The notes beneath the pieces were generated by a model, which was not told the origin of the DNA, did no database searches, and saw only the letters and a program-made list of their open reading frames with translations. Positions 6,854 to 14,253 of a stretch of 31,357 bases of DNA are shown here, one piece after another. Location of the stretch: the IMG/VR virus record IMGVR_UViG_3300047457_000408, positions 1 to 31,357 of that record. One strand, written 5' to 3'. Numbering within the stretch: position 1 is the first letter of the stretch; every line of letters starts with the position of its first letter. This DNA is from a virus. The position numbers and the translations under genes are program-made.

Positions 6854-8597
6854 TGTTTCTTCTCCTTACTATTCTTTGTTTCCATTCGTGACGACAATGC
6901 GGAATGTGCAAAGGTGGGTCAGTGTTTGGCACGGTATACCAACCGCCACGCCTTAACCATACAGAATAGTCCATGATTTGCGACATTTGTTCAATTTCAT
7001 CACGAGTATAAAGTTTGCCCATTTGCATCATGCGGACACAAAATTCACGGCTTTTTCCACCCGGTTGCAATTTTGGTGCATCAGGGTCTAAATCATACTT
7101 GTATCTTAACTCCAACTTGGGCAGTTCTGTGTCTGCAATCTCGCCACGGCCAATGTCAGTAATTTTGATTGCATTATTAGTCCAGTTAATCTTACCGCTG
7201 TCCTGCAACTGCTTCAAAATCTTAATGACTTCTTCTTCGCCTATTTTGGTGGCGGTAGAAATGTCTTTCAGCGTGGCTTTTTCATCGGAATTTACCACAG
7301 CCAATACCTTTTTTTCTTTGTTATCAAGTGCAAATGCAAGTTTTACTTCTTCAAATTCGCTTTCATCAGCCCCAAATTTGGCAAAAACTGACAAGTCATC
7401 ATCCGACCATTTGTGAAATTCGCAGGTGTTACCGTCAAACTTCTGCGCCTGAATAGTGGTGTTTTGCAGTCCGAGTGCTGCCCTTGCTTCCTCACGGGTT
7501 ACTATACCTGTTTGATATAATGCCACGTAATCAACTCCCAAGAAATCGCTGTCTTTGGTGCTTAATTCAATACCGGGATAAACGTAATCCAAAGTATTTT
7601 CAAGGCAAGTGTCAATCTTTTCCTGTCTGCGGTTCACGTATGATTTATGGAACAACTCATACGCTTCAATCATTTCATTGCGCTGACCAAGTGCGCCTTC
7701 GGTTGCGTAGCCCAGCAGAATTTTCGGGAAGTTGTGACCGATAAAGATTTCATCCTGCACGGTTTCGTTAAGTTGCAGGAATTGTTTGTCCATGTCGGAA
7801 GGTTGCAAATGCGCAATCTCTGCCGACTTTTCGTTCATCTCGTTGAACTGAATAAGCACACCACCTGCATTGTCCGTGCCTGTGGTTTTCTGCTTGAACT
7901 TTCTCTCAAAGTTGTAGGCAATTTCCTCTGTCGGTTGACCTTTGAACAACTGCACCAGCGTTCCGTTGGCAAACCCGTTGCGGATGTTGTTGTTGTGGAA
8001 GTTTGCAATCTCAACATCTATTTCAATGTACTGTAAGCAATGCTGATAAGGTGGCAATGGATAAACACCCAAGGCAGGTGCATATTCACGGAAGTAGAAC
8101 AACTGAACTTCCATCGGCTGCGCCTTGTTTGGATTGAACGGAGCATAGTGCTTCATGTCCTCATGCTTTGCCTTTTTCCAATCCTCGGCATACATATAGA
8201 TTTCGTGGTCAAGTGTCCTGACATTGCTGAAATCTACGTGGTAAAGTGCAGAAATTTGCCCAACTTTGTTGTAGTGTACCTCATAAGCAAACCCGTTGAA
8301 CAATTCATAATCGAGAGCCAATTTATTTTTGAACTCCTGAATGCCCTCGTATGGGTTCACGTATTCAATTACCTTAACTGCGCTGGGGTTGCCATCCACA
8401 AGGGTTTCTTCACCTGCAACAAAACGGGCTTTCTGCCGTACAATAGCCCCATGTTTTGGGCTGCGGTTGTAAAATTCAAGTAACGTATCTGGGAAATCGT
8501 TTTTTTCCCCATAGGTAACGATGCCTTTATTCTTGTTTTCCTTGAATTTAGGCAACTTTGACTCCGTGAAATTTATGCGTAGTAAATCGAAACTCAT
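6846..8597 (-). CDS. portal protein with C-terminal winged-helix-like and MuF-like domains
   Basis: 583 aa. Residues 1 to about 385 form a phage portal: N-terminal clip/wing segments (IVTYGEKNDFPDTLLEFYN), KLALDYELFNGFAYEV (92-107), NIRNGFANGTLV (204-215), and the helical HNFPKILLGYATEGALGQRNE region (288-308). Residues about 427-485 look like a winged helix (TLKDISTATKIGEEEVIKIL, then GKINWTNNAIKIT). The last 75 residues contain SREFCVRMM (516-524) and PPLHIPHCRHEW (561-572), like the C-terminal part of MuF/SPP1-gp7 head proteins. The fusion would place a MuF-type module directly on the portal. ATGA overlap with the gene before it; 8-nt overlap with the connector. Confidence 0.85.
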   Translation of the reverse strand: MSFDLLRINFTESKLPKFKENKNKGIVTYGEKNDFPDTLLEFYNRSPKHGAIVRQKARFVAGEETLVDGNPSAVKVIEYVNPYEGIQEFKNKLALDYELFNGFAYEVHYNKVGQISALYHVDFSNVRTLDHEIYMYAEDWKKAKHEDMKHYAPFNPNKAQPMEVQLFYFREYAPALGVYPLPPYQHCLQYIEIDVEIANFHNNNIRNGFANGTLVQLFKGQPTEEIAYNFERKFKQKTTGTDNAGGVLIQFNEMNEKSAEIAHLQPSDMDKQFLQLNETVQDEIFIGHNFPKILLGYATEGALGQRNEMIEAYELFHKSYVNRRQEKIDTCLENTLDYVYPGIELSTKDSDFLGVDYVALYQTGIVTREEARAALGLQNTTIQAQKFDGNTCEFHKWSDDDLSVFAKFGADESEFEEVKLAFALDNKEKKVLAVVNSDEKATLKDISTATKIGEEEVIKILKQLQDSGKINWTNNAIKITDIGRGEIADTELPKLELRYKYDLDPDAPKLQPGGKSREFCVRMMQMGKLYTRDEIEQMSQIMDYSVWLRRGGWYTVPNTDPPLHIPHCRHEWKQRIVRRRNNG

Positions 8598-8971
8598 CCT
8601 ATATGGTGCTGCTTAATGGTTGTATTGACCTCGTGGTCGTTAAATGCGGTATGTGATGCCGTTACATAAGCCAATCCCCTGTCAATTTCCTGCGATGCAA
8701 GTAATGGATTGGTATTCGTTGGGGAGGTTTGTGCGTATAATGCCCAGTAATGCGTTCCTACGGCCAATGTTTTTGCTGCGCTGCTGCCCTCTACAAATGA
8801 AAATAACTGATATCTGTTGGGTGCTGTGCTGGTATCGGTTACAATAAATGCCTTTTGTTCCTGCGACATTTCACTTTCAAAAACAAGCAGATAGTAAACG
8901 GGTGAAACCGTTACTTTTTCCCTGCCGGTGATGATTAGTTCAGGTGTGCCGCCCTTTGTAATGTAAAGCAT
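8594..8971 (-). CDS. small structural protein upstream of the portal, 125 aa
   Basis: Beta-rich protein beginning MLYITKGGTPELIITGREKV and containing PVYYLLVFESEMSQEQKAF and LAVGTHYWALYAQTS, ending in a polar His-containing tail. The pattern resembles small beta-sandwich virion proteins often seen next to portal genes in Bacteroidetes phages, though no named family is assigned. A hairpin (7-bp stem, 8972-8989) sits directly before the ATG and could limit translation. The stop overlaps the portal start (ATGA). Confidence 0.6.
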   Translation of the reverse strand: MLYITKGGTPELIITGREKVTVSPVYYLLVFESEMSQEQKAFIVTDTSTAPNRYQLFSFVEGSSAAKTLAVGTHYWALYAQTSPTNTNPLLASQEIDRGLAYVTASHTAFNDHEVNTTIKQHHIG

Positions 8972-8989
8972 CCTACCTATATAAGTAGG
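8972..8989 (-). promoter_or_regulatory. start-proximal hairpin containing a CTACTT element
   Basis: On the minus strand the 18 nt before the ATG at 8971 form a 7-bp stem (CCTACTT with AGGTAGG, one G-U) and an ATAT loop, ending one base from the start codon. It contains the CCTACTT element that precedes several other genes of this phage. It could modulate translation. Confidence 0.4.
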
Positions 8990-9006
8990 TCGGTTTCATG
9001 TTAAAC

Positions 9007-9031
9007 AAAAAAGGCCGGGAAAACCCGACCT
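9007..9031 (-). terminator. rho-independent terminator downstream of the tail-tube candidate
   Basis: In the minus-strand transcript AGGTCGGG pairs with CCCGGCCT (8 bp, one G-U) around TTTT and is followed by five T. It lies between the gene ending at 9055 and the gene starting at 8971. It would lower expression of the portal segment relative to the capsid/tail-tube segment. Confidence 0.8.
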
Positions 9032-9054
9032 CCTTTGCATGAAAAACACAAAAA

Positions 9055-9567
9055 TCAAAGACCCAGCGAAGTTACAACAGCCGCTTGAACTTTCAAAGGC
9101 AAATCAGTTTCTTTGTGCAAGAAATTTAAAACGTGACCTTTGAAGTCACCGAACGCCTGTCCGAAGTTGGTTTCTGATTGCTGCAACTGAACGCCATAGT
9201 CAGCACCCAACAGCCAGTAGTCACCACTTGCATCAAGGGCAATGGCCAGCATTCTGTTTTGAGCGAGCAACTTAATCTCGTTGCGCTGTGCGGTAGTAAC
9301 TTTGTGCAGACGGGCAACAAGGTCAGCTTCATAGAACACAGTTCCGTTTTCAGTTGAAGGGATGGTTCTCCAAGTCATAGACCCGGTTTCCTTTTCAAGC
9401 TCATATTTGAAGTAGCTTTTGCCACCACTCAAAGTGTGGGCAGAAACTTCGCCTGATGATTTGGTTAATGTTGATTTGGCATCGAACTCAACGAGCCAAA
9501 TATTTTTGATACCTGCGGCTGCGGTTTTGCAGTCAAGGGTAAATCCAGTTGTTAATACACAAGCCAT
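9055..9567 (-). CDS. structural protein, major tail (tube) protein candidate
   Basis: 170 aa, beta-rich. The pattern SYFKYELEKETGSMTWRTI (about 51-69), a central helix (TTAQRNEIKLLAQNRMLAIA), then GADYGVQLQQSETNFG and GQAFGDFKGHVLNFLHKE (about 134-151) resembles phage tail-tube proteins, in which a phrase like GxAFGDxxGYxLTF is common. It directly follows the major capsid gene, is isolated by a GC-rich hairpin upstream and a terminator downstream, and has an A-rich leader, all consistent with a highly expressed virion protein. A head decoration role is the alternative. Confidence 0.55.
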   Translation of the reverse strand: MACVLTTGFTLDCKTAAAGIKNIWLVEFDAKSTLTKSSGEVSAHTLSGGKSYFKYELEKETGSMTWRTIPSTENGTVFYEADLVARLHKVTTAQRNEIKLLAQNRMLAIALDASGDYWLLGADYGVQLQQSETNFGQAFGDFKGHVLNFLHKETDLPLKVQAAVVTSLGL

Positions 9568-9584
9568 ATTTTTTTTAAATTAAA

Positions 9585-9611
9585 GGGGGGTAGGGTTTTT
9601 CCCCACCCCCC
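9585..9611 (-). terminator. GC-rich hairpin after the capsid gene
   Basis: Six G (9585-9590) pair with six C (9606-9611); a further T-A pair, an A/C mismatch and three G-C pairs close a TTTTT loop. On the minus strand it falls 30 nt after the capsid stop and ends 18 nt before the next start. Only weak T-tracts follow, so it may be a 3'-end stabiliser or a partial terminator. Confidence 0.55.
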
Positions 9612-9641
9612 GGGTTAAACTTTCTCTATTCGGTTAAATGA

Positions 9642-10589
9642 TTAGAGAGTGAAAAGAACAACTTGCTCAGGGTAAGCAACCTGCACACCGTATTTGAAAG
9701 CGGTGTGGAATTGTACTCTGCGCTCGAAAGGATTGAAGATAAATTCAAACTCTTCTTCTTCGTTCATCATGTCAGTACCCAAGAAGAAGTTAGACCACAG
9801 ACCAGCAACGATTTTGTTGGTGCTGTTCATGCCGTGCAGACCATAAATCTTGATGCCAGTGATAGGGTCAACGATTTCCATCTCTGCGATTTCGTTTGCA
9901 GGGTAGTGGTAAAGGTTAGCAGTTACCAACCACTGTCTGTACAGACGGAAGGTGTCAGTACCCATTGCGATGAACAGGTCGGGTTTGCCCAACAGTTCAG
10001 CAGGAATAACGCTGTAAATGGTAGTGATGATGTCATCGATGTTTGAAGCAGTGATAGAAGCATAAGCGTTACCCACGTTTCCTTTGATTGGGTCACCTGC
10101 ACCACCGAAACCTAAATCACCCAAGATAGTCAGGAAGCCATCCCAAAAGCCGTTGTTTCCAACGCCACCTGTGGTATCACCCTGCCAAATAGCAGTTTCG
10201 ATTGCTTCAGCAATTTTGGCAGCTTTTTCAGCACCTATTTGCTCGGTGAATACACCCATGTCGATAGCTTCACCAGCGGCAAGAGCTTTCTGTGTGTATT
10301 TGGTTTCGAGGTCTTTGGGGCAAAGAGTCTCTTGAACTTTTACTTTTCCAACGGTCAAAGTGCGCTTGGACAGGGTAGTGTTGCCACTGGTCTGGTAAGA
10401 GCAGCTGTCAGATTGGAAGTAAACATCGCTGTACAGCAGAGGCAGTATTTCAGCGGATTTGATACCGGGGAGAACCTGTCCAGCACCCTGCAACATACGT
10501 GCAGTTTTGGCGGTGAACATTGCTTTGGTCAGAAGGTTTAAGCTCTCTTCTTTGGTGTAATTAGTTAGACCTGTTACGTCAAATGCCAT
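9642..10589 (-). CDS. major capsid protein (HK97-fold)
   Basis: 315 aa. The N-terminal segment (LTNYTKEESLNLLTKAMFT) and the following TLTVGKVKVQETLCPKDLE (about 78-96) correspond to an N-arm and E-loop region. The E-T-AIWQGDTTGG section (around 130-145) and the domain with PDLFIAMGTDTFRLYRQWL (about 204-222) suit the P- and A-domains of HK97-like capsid proteins. The C-terminus (FKYGVQVAYPEQVVLFTL) is the usual terminal strand. It follows the protease and scaffold candidate. No obvious cleavable delta domain is present, in line with a separate scaffold. The ATG has an A/T-rich leader with no Shine-Dalgarno. Confidence 0.9.
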   Translation of the reverse strand: MAFDVTGLTNYTKEESLNLLTKAMFTAKTARMLQGAGQVLPGIKSAEILPLLYSDVYFQSDSCSYQTSGNTTLSKRTLTVGKVKVQETLCPKDLETKYTQKALAAGEAIDMGVFTEQIGAEKAAKIAEAIETAIWQGDTTGGVGNNGFWDGFLTILGDLGFGGAGDPIKGNVGNAYASITASNIDDIITTIYSVIPAELLGKPDLFIAMGTDTFRLYRQWLVTANLYHYPANEIAEMEIVDPITGIKIYGLHGMNSTNKIVAGLWSNFFLGTDMMNEEEEFEFIFNPFERRVQFHTAFKYGVQVAYPEQVVLFTL

Positions 10590-10601
10590 GATTTTATTTT
10601 A

Positions 10602-11168
10602 TTATTTGATTGATTTGATTGCGGAAACAAAGCCAAAGAAATTTTCCTCTTTTTCGGGTTTAACTGAACCGAATGGCTTTTTGGTCGGCTCAGGGGTTTT
10701 TGCTGCAAACTTTTCAAACACGCTGAAAGTTTCCTCAACTTTGCCAAGCACGTTGATAAGGGCAGTTTCAAGTTTGGCAATTTTACCTGCCAGTTCTTCG
10801 TTAGCGGCACGTAAAGCATCGAACTGCTCAACGGATGCAAATTGATTTTCAACCTCAACTTCGGCAACTTCTGCTTCGGCTTCTTTGGTTTCAATCATTT
10901 CAACCACACCATCTTTGGTTGTCACCAAAAGTCCGGTTGTAGTTTCATGCACTCCATCGGGAGCAGGAACAATACCCTCTTCGCCTTTAACATTCAGGAG
11001 CATTCCGGCTGCAAGTTCTTCGCCTTCAAAAACTACGATTGTGCCGTCAACAAGTGTCAACTCACCAAACGCAATCTCGGCAGGAACTTCGCTGAAACGC
11101 TGCTTAACCTCTGACATAAATGCTGTCAATGAGGCTTTCATTTCGGCTAATTCTGATTTAAATTCCAT
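10602..11168 (-). CDS. head scaffold-like protein candidate, 188 aa
   Basis: It sits between the prohead protease and the capsid gene, where scaffolds are encoded. The N-terminal helix (MEFKSELAEMKASLTAFMSE) is followed by a small beta domain (FGELTLVDGTIVVFEGEEL, about 34-52), a Glu/Ala-rich linker (EAEAEVAEVEVEN), a coiled coil (EQFDALRAANEELAGKIAKL, about 114-133) and a basic C-terminus suited to capsid binding. Acidic, helical composition fits scaffolds that are cleaved by the adjacent protease. The beta domain is unusual for a scaffold and may be a spike-like module. Confidence 0.65.
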   Translation of the reverse strand: MEFKSELAEMKASLTAFMSEVKQRFSEVPAEIAFGELTLVDGTIVVFEGEELAAGMLLNVKGEEGIVPAPDGVHETTTGLLVTTKDGVVEMIETKEAEAEVAEVEVENQFASVEQFDALRAANEELAGKIAKLETALINVLGKVEETFSVFEKFAAKTPEPTKKPFGSVKPEKEENFFGFVSAIKSIK

Positions 11169-11194
11169 ATCTTAAAAGGTAGTTAGTTTTTATC

Positions 11195-12202
11195 CTATGC
11201 AAAATTTTTCAGCATGGCGGTTATTTCACGCATCATTTCCAGCACTTCATCCTGTTCTTCCATATCAAACAAGCCCTCAACTGAAAATCCTTTCCATTCG
11301 CCATCCTTTACTTTTGCCCATATTTCTTCATTGTCTATTAAATAGGTCAGAAACCAACTTCCATCCTTTGCATCTTCGTACCCGGTTGGTGGCATCACAC
11401 CACGTTTGCGGTCAATAAAGTAACTCTCAATCATGTGGACACCCTCTTTCACGGGGTTGGCGTGGTCGGTATTGACTGCTTTGTAGGCATCATTGCGGAC
11501 AAATTTCTTTGCAATTTTCCAAATGGTATCAGCATCGAATGTCACGTAGTACTCACCACGTATGTCATCGTATCGGTAAATCGGTAAATCAGCCAACATT
11601 GCAGGGCCTGTCACAATACGCTTTTCTTCGGACTGCACAGCATATGCCTGACGCATATCTATTTGTTGAAGTTTGCGACTTGCCCATTCGATGCCCTCGT
11701 CACCACCCCAAGCTAACCACATCAGGCGGCCACATCCATCTCCAAGTTCTTTGTCGCTGTTCTGCCTATGCCTTTCAAACCCTGCCATCCTTGCAATGGT
11801 GTCACGGGTGATGGCTTCACCATTGGCTAACTGGTTCGCCCTGATTTTACCCACCGCAGTTCCGCAGTCACCCCATCCGTTTTCCTCTGCCCAACGGAGT
11901 GCTACCTTTGCATTTTCTTTTGCAGCTTCGGGATAGTCATCGTAGCTTTCAAACTGCTGTCGGCTTTCCCATTTGGAATAACACACGGCTGCTGCCTGTT
12001 CCTGCTCCATACCCTCGCCAATCATTACCGGGATGCAACGGCTGATAAATTCTTCTTCATTTTCAGTCGGGCCGGGTTCAACAAACTGCTCATTAAACAG
12101 CATGAAGTCCTTTTGTATGGCAGGTCTGTCAACGAGAGAAACAAAGTCAACCCCTGTTTCATCATCGTCATTGACCACTATTTTGTAAACGGGTAATTCC
12201 AT
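11195..12202 (-). CDS. prohead protease, XkdF-like, with an inserted domain
   Basis: 335 aa. The N-terminus (MELPVYKIVVNDDD, then VDFVSLVDRPAIQKDF) and the C-terminal part (IVTGPAMLADLPIYRYDD to WKGFSVEGLFD) match the XkdF-type phage serine protease fold related to S78 prohead proteases. H247 in NTDHANP and S307 in GFSVEG are the likely catalytic pair. Residues about 88-182 form a separate insert (YPEAAKENAKVALRWAEENG, RANQLANGEAITRDTIARMA, GCGRLMWLAWGGDEG). A shorter EFISRCIPVMIGEGM-x-AAVCYSKWE motif precedes it. The ATG at 12202 follows CCTACTTTTAAAT; an upstream in-frame GTG is less likely. It would mature the scaffold and capsid. Confidence 0.8.
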   Translation of the reverse strand: MELPVYKIVVNDDDETGVDFVSLVDRPAIQKDFMLFNEQFVEPGPTENEEEFISRCIPVMIGEGMEQEQAAAVCYSKWESRQQFESYDDYPEAAKENAKVALRWAEENGWGDCGTAVGKIRANQLANGEAITRDTIARMAGFERHRQNSDKELGDGCGRLMWLAWGGDEGIEWASRKLQQIDMRQAYAVQSEEKRIVTGPAMLADLPIYRYDDIRGEYYVTFDADTIWKIAKKFVRNDAYKAVNTDHANPVKEGVHMIESYFIDRKRGVMPPTGYEDAKDGSWFLTYLIDNEEIWAKVKDGEWKGFSVEGLFDMEEQDEVLEMMREITAMLKNFA

Positions 12203-12218
12203 ATATTTAAAAGTAGGT

Positions 12219-14252
12219 TTAGACAACACTGGTATTTCTTAACCTGCGGACACGAGTCTGTGTTTTGGTGATGTCACCTTCAAGAACGTACACTCTGCCC
12301 ATGCCACCGAACTGACCTTCTTGTGGAAGTCCACCGCCTGTCAAGGGGATTGCTGGGGCTGGGGCTGTTCCTGCTGCACCCATTCCGCCACCGCCACCAC
12401 CACCGCCTGAACCGCCTTTGAGAATAGCTTTTGCACGTGACATCGCACCCAATACGGCTGCGACTTGCTGTGCATAAAATATTGGAAAAGCGTATGGTGC
12501 TGCTGGGCCTGTACCTTCTGCACCTTTTTGAGCAATACTTAAACCTTGTGCAAAGCCTACACCTGTTTTGATTGCAATGTCCAAAAGTGCTGCTGCCTTT
12601 GCTGCATCACTTCCCTCTTTTAATATACCACCCAGCGCACCAATAGCGTTTGCTGCTTCGGTTAATGTTGCCATCTGTGCTTCACGTTTTGCCTTTTCGC
12701 TTTCCTCTTTTGCTTTTTTGTCGGCATCGTAAATTTCCTTTTTCTTTTGAGCCAGTTGCAATTCTAATTCAACCGTGCTTTGACCATATTTTTGTGCATT
12801 TGTAATCTGTGCTTCCAACCTTTGAACTTCAAGTTGTGCCAATGCTTCATTATTTCCGACAAGCGCAGCCTGTTGTTTTTTGTAATATTCATCGGTTGCT
12901 TTTATGGCATCGGCTGCTTCTTTTTCTTTTCGTGCTTTTTCTTCTGCTGCTGCTTTTTCCTGTGCTGCCTTTTGTTCCTCATCAAACTTTTCCTGTATAG
13001 TTTTAACTTTTAAATCGTGTTCACGTTTTAACTGTTCTTTGGTTAAATTCTTTTTGGCTTCACCTTTTACTTCTAATGCCCATGCCATTTCAAAGGCATC
13101 AATCCTTTCTTTCAATGTTTTGGCTGTTTGCTGTGCATATTCAGCGTCAGCCCTTGCCCTATCTTCGGCAATCTTATTGACTGTTTCTGTTCCTTTTGTT
13201 GCAGCTTCTTGATTTTGTTTTTGCATTGAAAGCAATATCCCTGCCTGTTGATTTTTAAGGTCAAGCAATGTGGCTTCTGCTTCTGCAATAACTTTGTCAC
13301 CCTCTTTGGCTGTTTCTTCGGGGTCAAAGATTGCACCTGCAATTGTTTCACCTAAATTGAATTTCCAATCCGCACCTAAAAAATTTGCTACTTTTGTGAC
13401 TGCATCAATAATTAATTGTAAGGGTTTATAAAGAAAATTAATTATTCCTTTTAAAATATCTTTGTTTCTTTTGGCTGCTTCAATCTGTGCATCTCTTGTT
13501 ATTTTGGCATTTTTTACAGATGTTTCCGCATTTGCAATGGCAAGTTTCAACTGGTCAAGTTTCATCTGCCTGATTTCATTTTCAGACTTGCCCTGTAACT
13601 TTAATATATTGTCAGATTTATTAAGAACATCAAGTTGCTTTTGGTTGGTTTCAAGGTTCTTTTGTGTTTCTTCATTTAGTTTTTTCTGTTCAGCCGAAAC
13701 ACCACTTATCGCAACCTTAATCTCATCCCAATAAGCAACAACGGCAGCAATGGCAGTCAATATTAAACCGATACCCGTCAGCATAAAGGCCTTTGATGCT
13801 GATGTCATTCCTTTGAATGCTTCAATGCCTTTTGTTCCAAGTGACTTTAATTCCTTACCAGCTTCACTTAACCCTTCTAATCCCTGTGCGAATGCCATTG
13901 CTCCCTGAACTTTTAACAAGGCCTTTTGGACATCTTCACTTTCAGCACCGAAAAGAGCCATTGCTCCATGTGCAGCTTCAAATCCATGTGCTACTGATTT
14001 TGCTATTGTTTGAAACTGCTGAAATTTGTTAAGTCCAAGTGTTTGAATATTCTTTTGAACATTGCCGAGTTCCTCTTTTAAATCAGCAACTTTTTGCGCT
14101 GCCTTTGTTGCTTCGGGTGAAAATTCCCCAAATTTTTGAGCAAGGGAAATTGCTTCGTTTGATGCCTCTGAAAGTTGTGTTTTCAGAGATTTGATACTTT
14201 CAGTGCCACTGGTTTTGGCTTCTAAATTTATTGCTACTGTGGTTGTTGCCAT
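12219..14252 (-). CDS. tail tape measure protein
   Basis: 677 aa, long and helical, with heptad-rich N-terminus (LKTQLSEASNEAISLAQKFG), a hydrophobic segment (MLTGIGLILTAIAAVVAYW, about 155-173), extended Ala/Lys/Glu coiled coils (about 360-520) and a Gly-rich stretch near the end. This composition is characteristic of tape measure proteins, which set tail length and are ejected with DNA. With the family's roughly 1.5 angstrom per residue the tail would be on the order of 100 nm. It lies next to two large tail proteins. Unusually, it is followed directly by the prohead protease gene. Confidence 0.88.
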   Translation of the reverse strand: MATTTVAINLEAKTSGTESIKSLKTQLSEASNEAISLAQKFGEFSPEATKAAQKVADLKEELGNVQKNIQTLGLNKFQQFQTIAKSVAHGFEAAHGAMALFGAESEDVQKALLKVQGAMAFAQGLEGLSEAGKELKSLGTKGIEAFKGMTSASKAFMLTGIGLILTAIAAVVAYWDEIKVAISGVSAEQKKLNEETQKNLETNQKQLDVLNKSDNILKLQGKSENEIRQMKLDQLKLAIANAETSVKNAKITRDAQIEAAKRNKDILKGIINFLYKPLQLIIDAVTKVANFLGADWKFNLGETIAGAIFDPEETAKEGDKVIAEAEATLLDLKNQQAGILLSMQKQNQEAATKGTETVNKIAEDRARADAEYAQQTAKTLKERIDAFEMAWALEVKGEAKKNLTKEQLKREHDLKVKTIQEKFDEEQKAAQEKAAAEEKARKEKEAADAIKATDEYYKKQQAALVGNNEALAQLEVQRLEAQITNAQKYGQSTVELELQLAQKKKEIYDADKKAKEESEKAKREAQMATLTEAANAIGALGGILKEGSDAAKAAALLDIAIKTGVGFAQGLSIAQKGAEGTGPAAPYAFPIFYAQQVAAVLGAMSRAKAILKGGSGGGGGGGGMGAAGTAPAPAIPLTGGGLPQEGQFGGMGRVYVLEGDITKTQTRVRRLRNTSVV

Positions 14253-14253
14253 T

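Noticed and set aside
7647-8036. Long plus-strand frames opposite the portal gene, and similar ones at 16514-17038 and 506-883 (minus)
   Set aside because: They lie entirely antisense to well-supported genes, have no family features, and lack a leader pattern.
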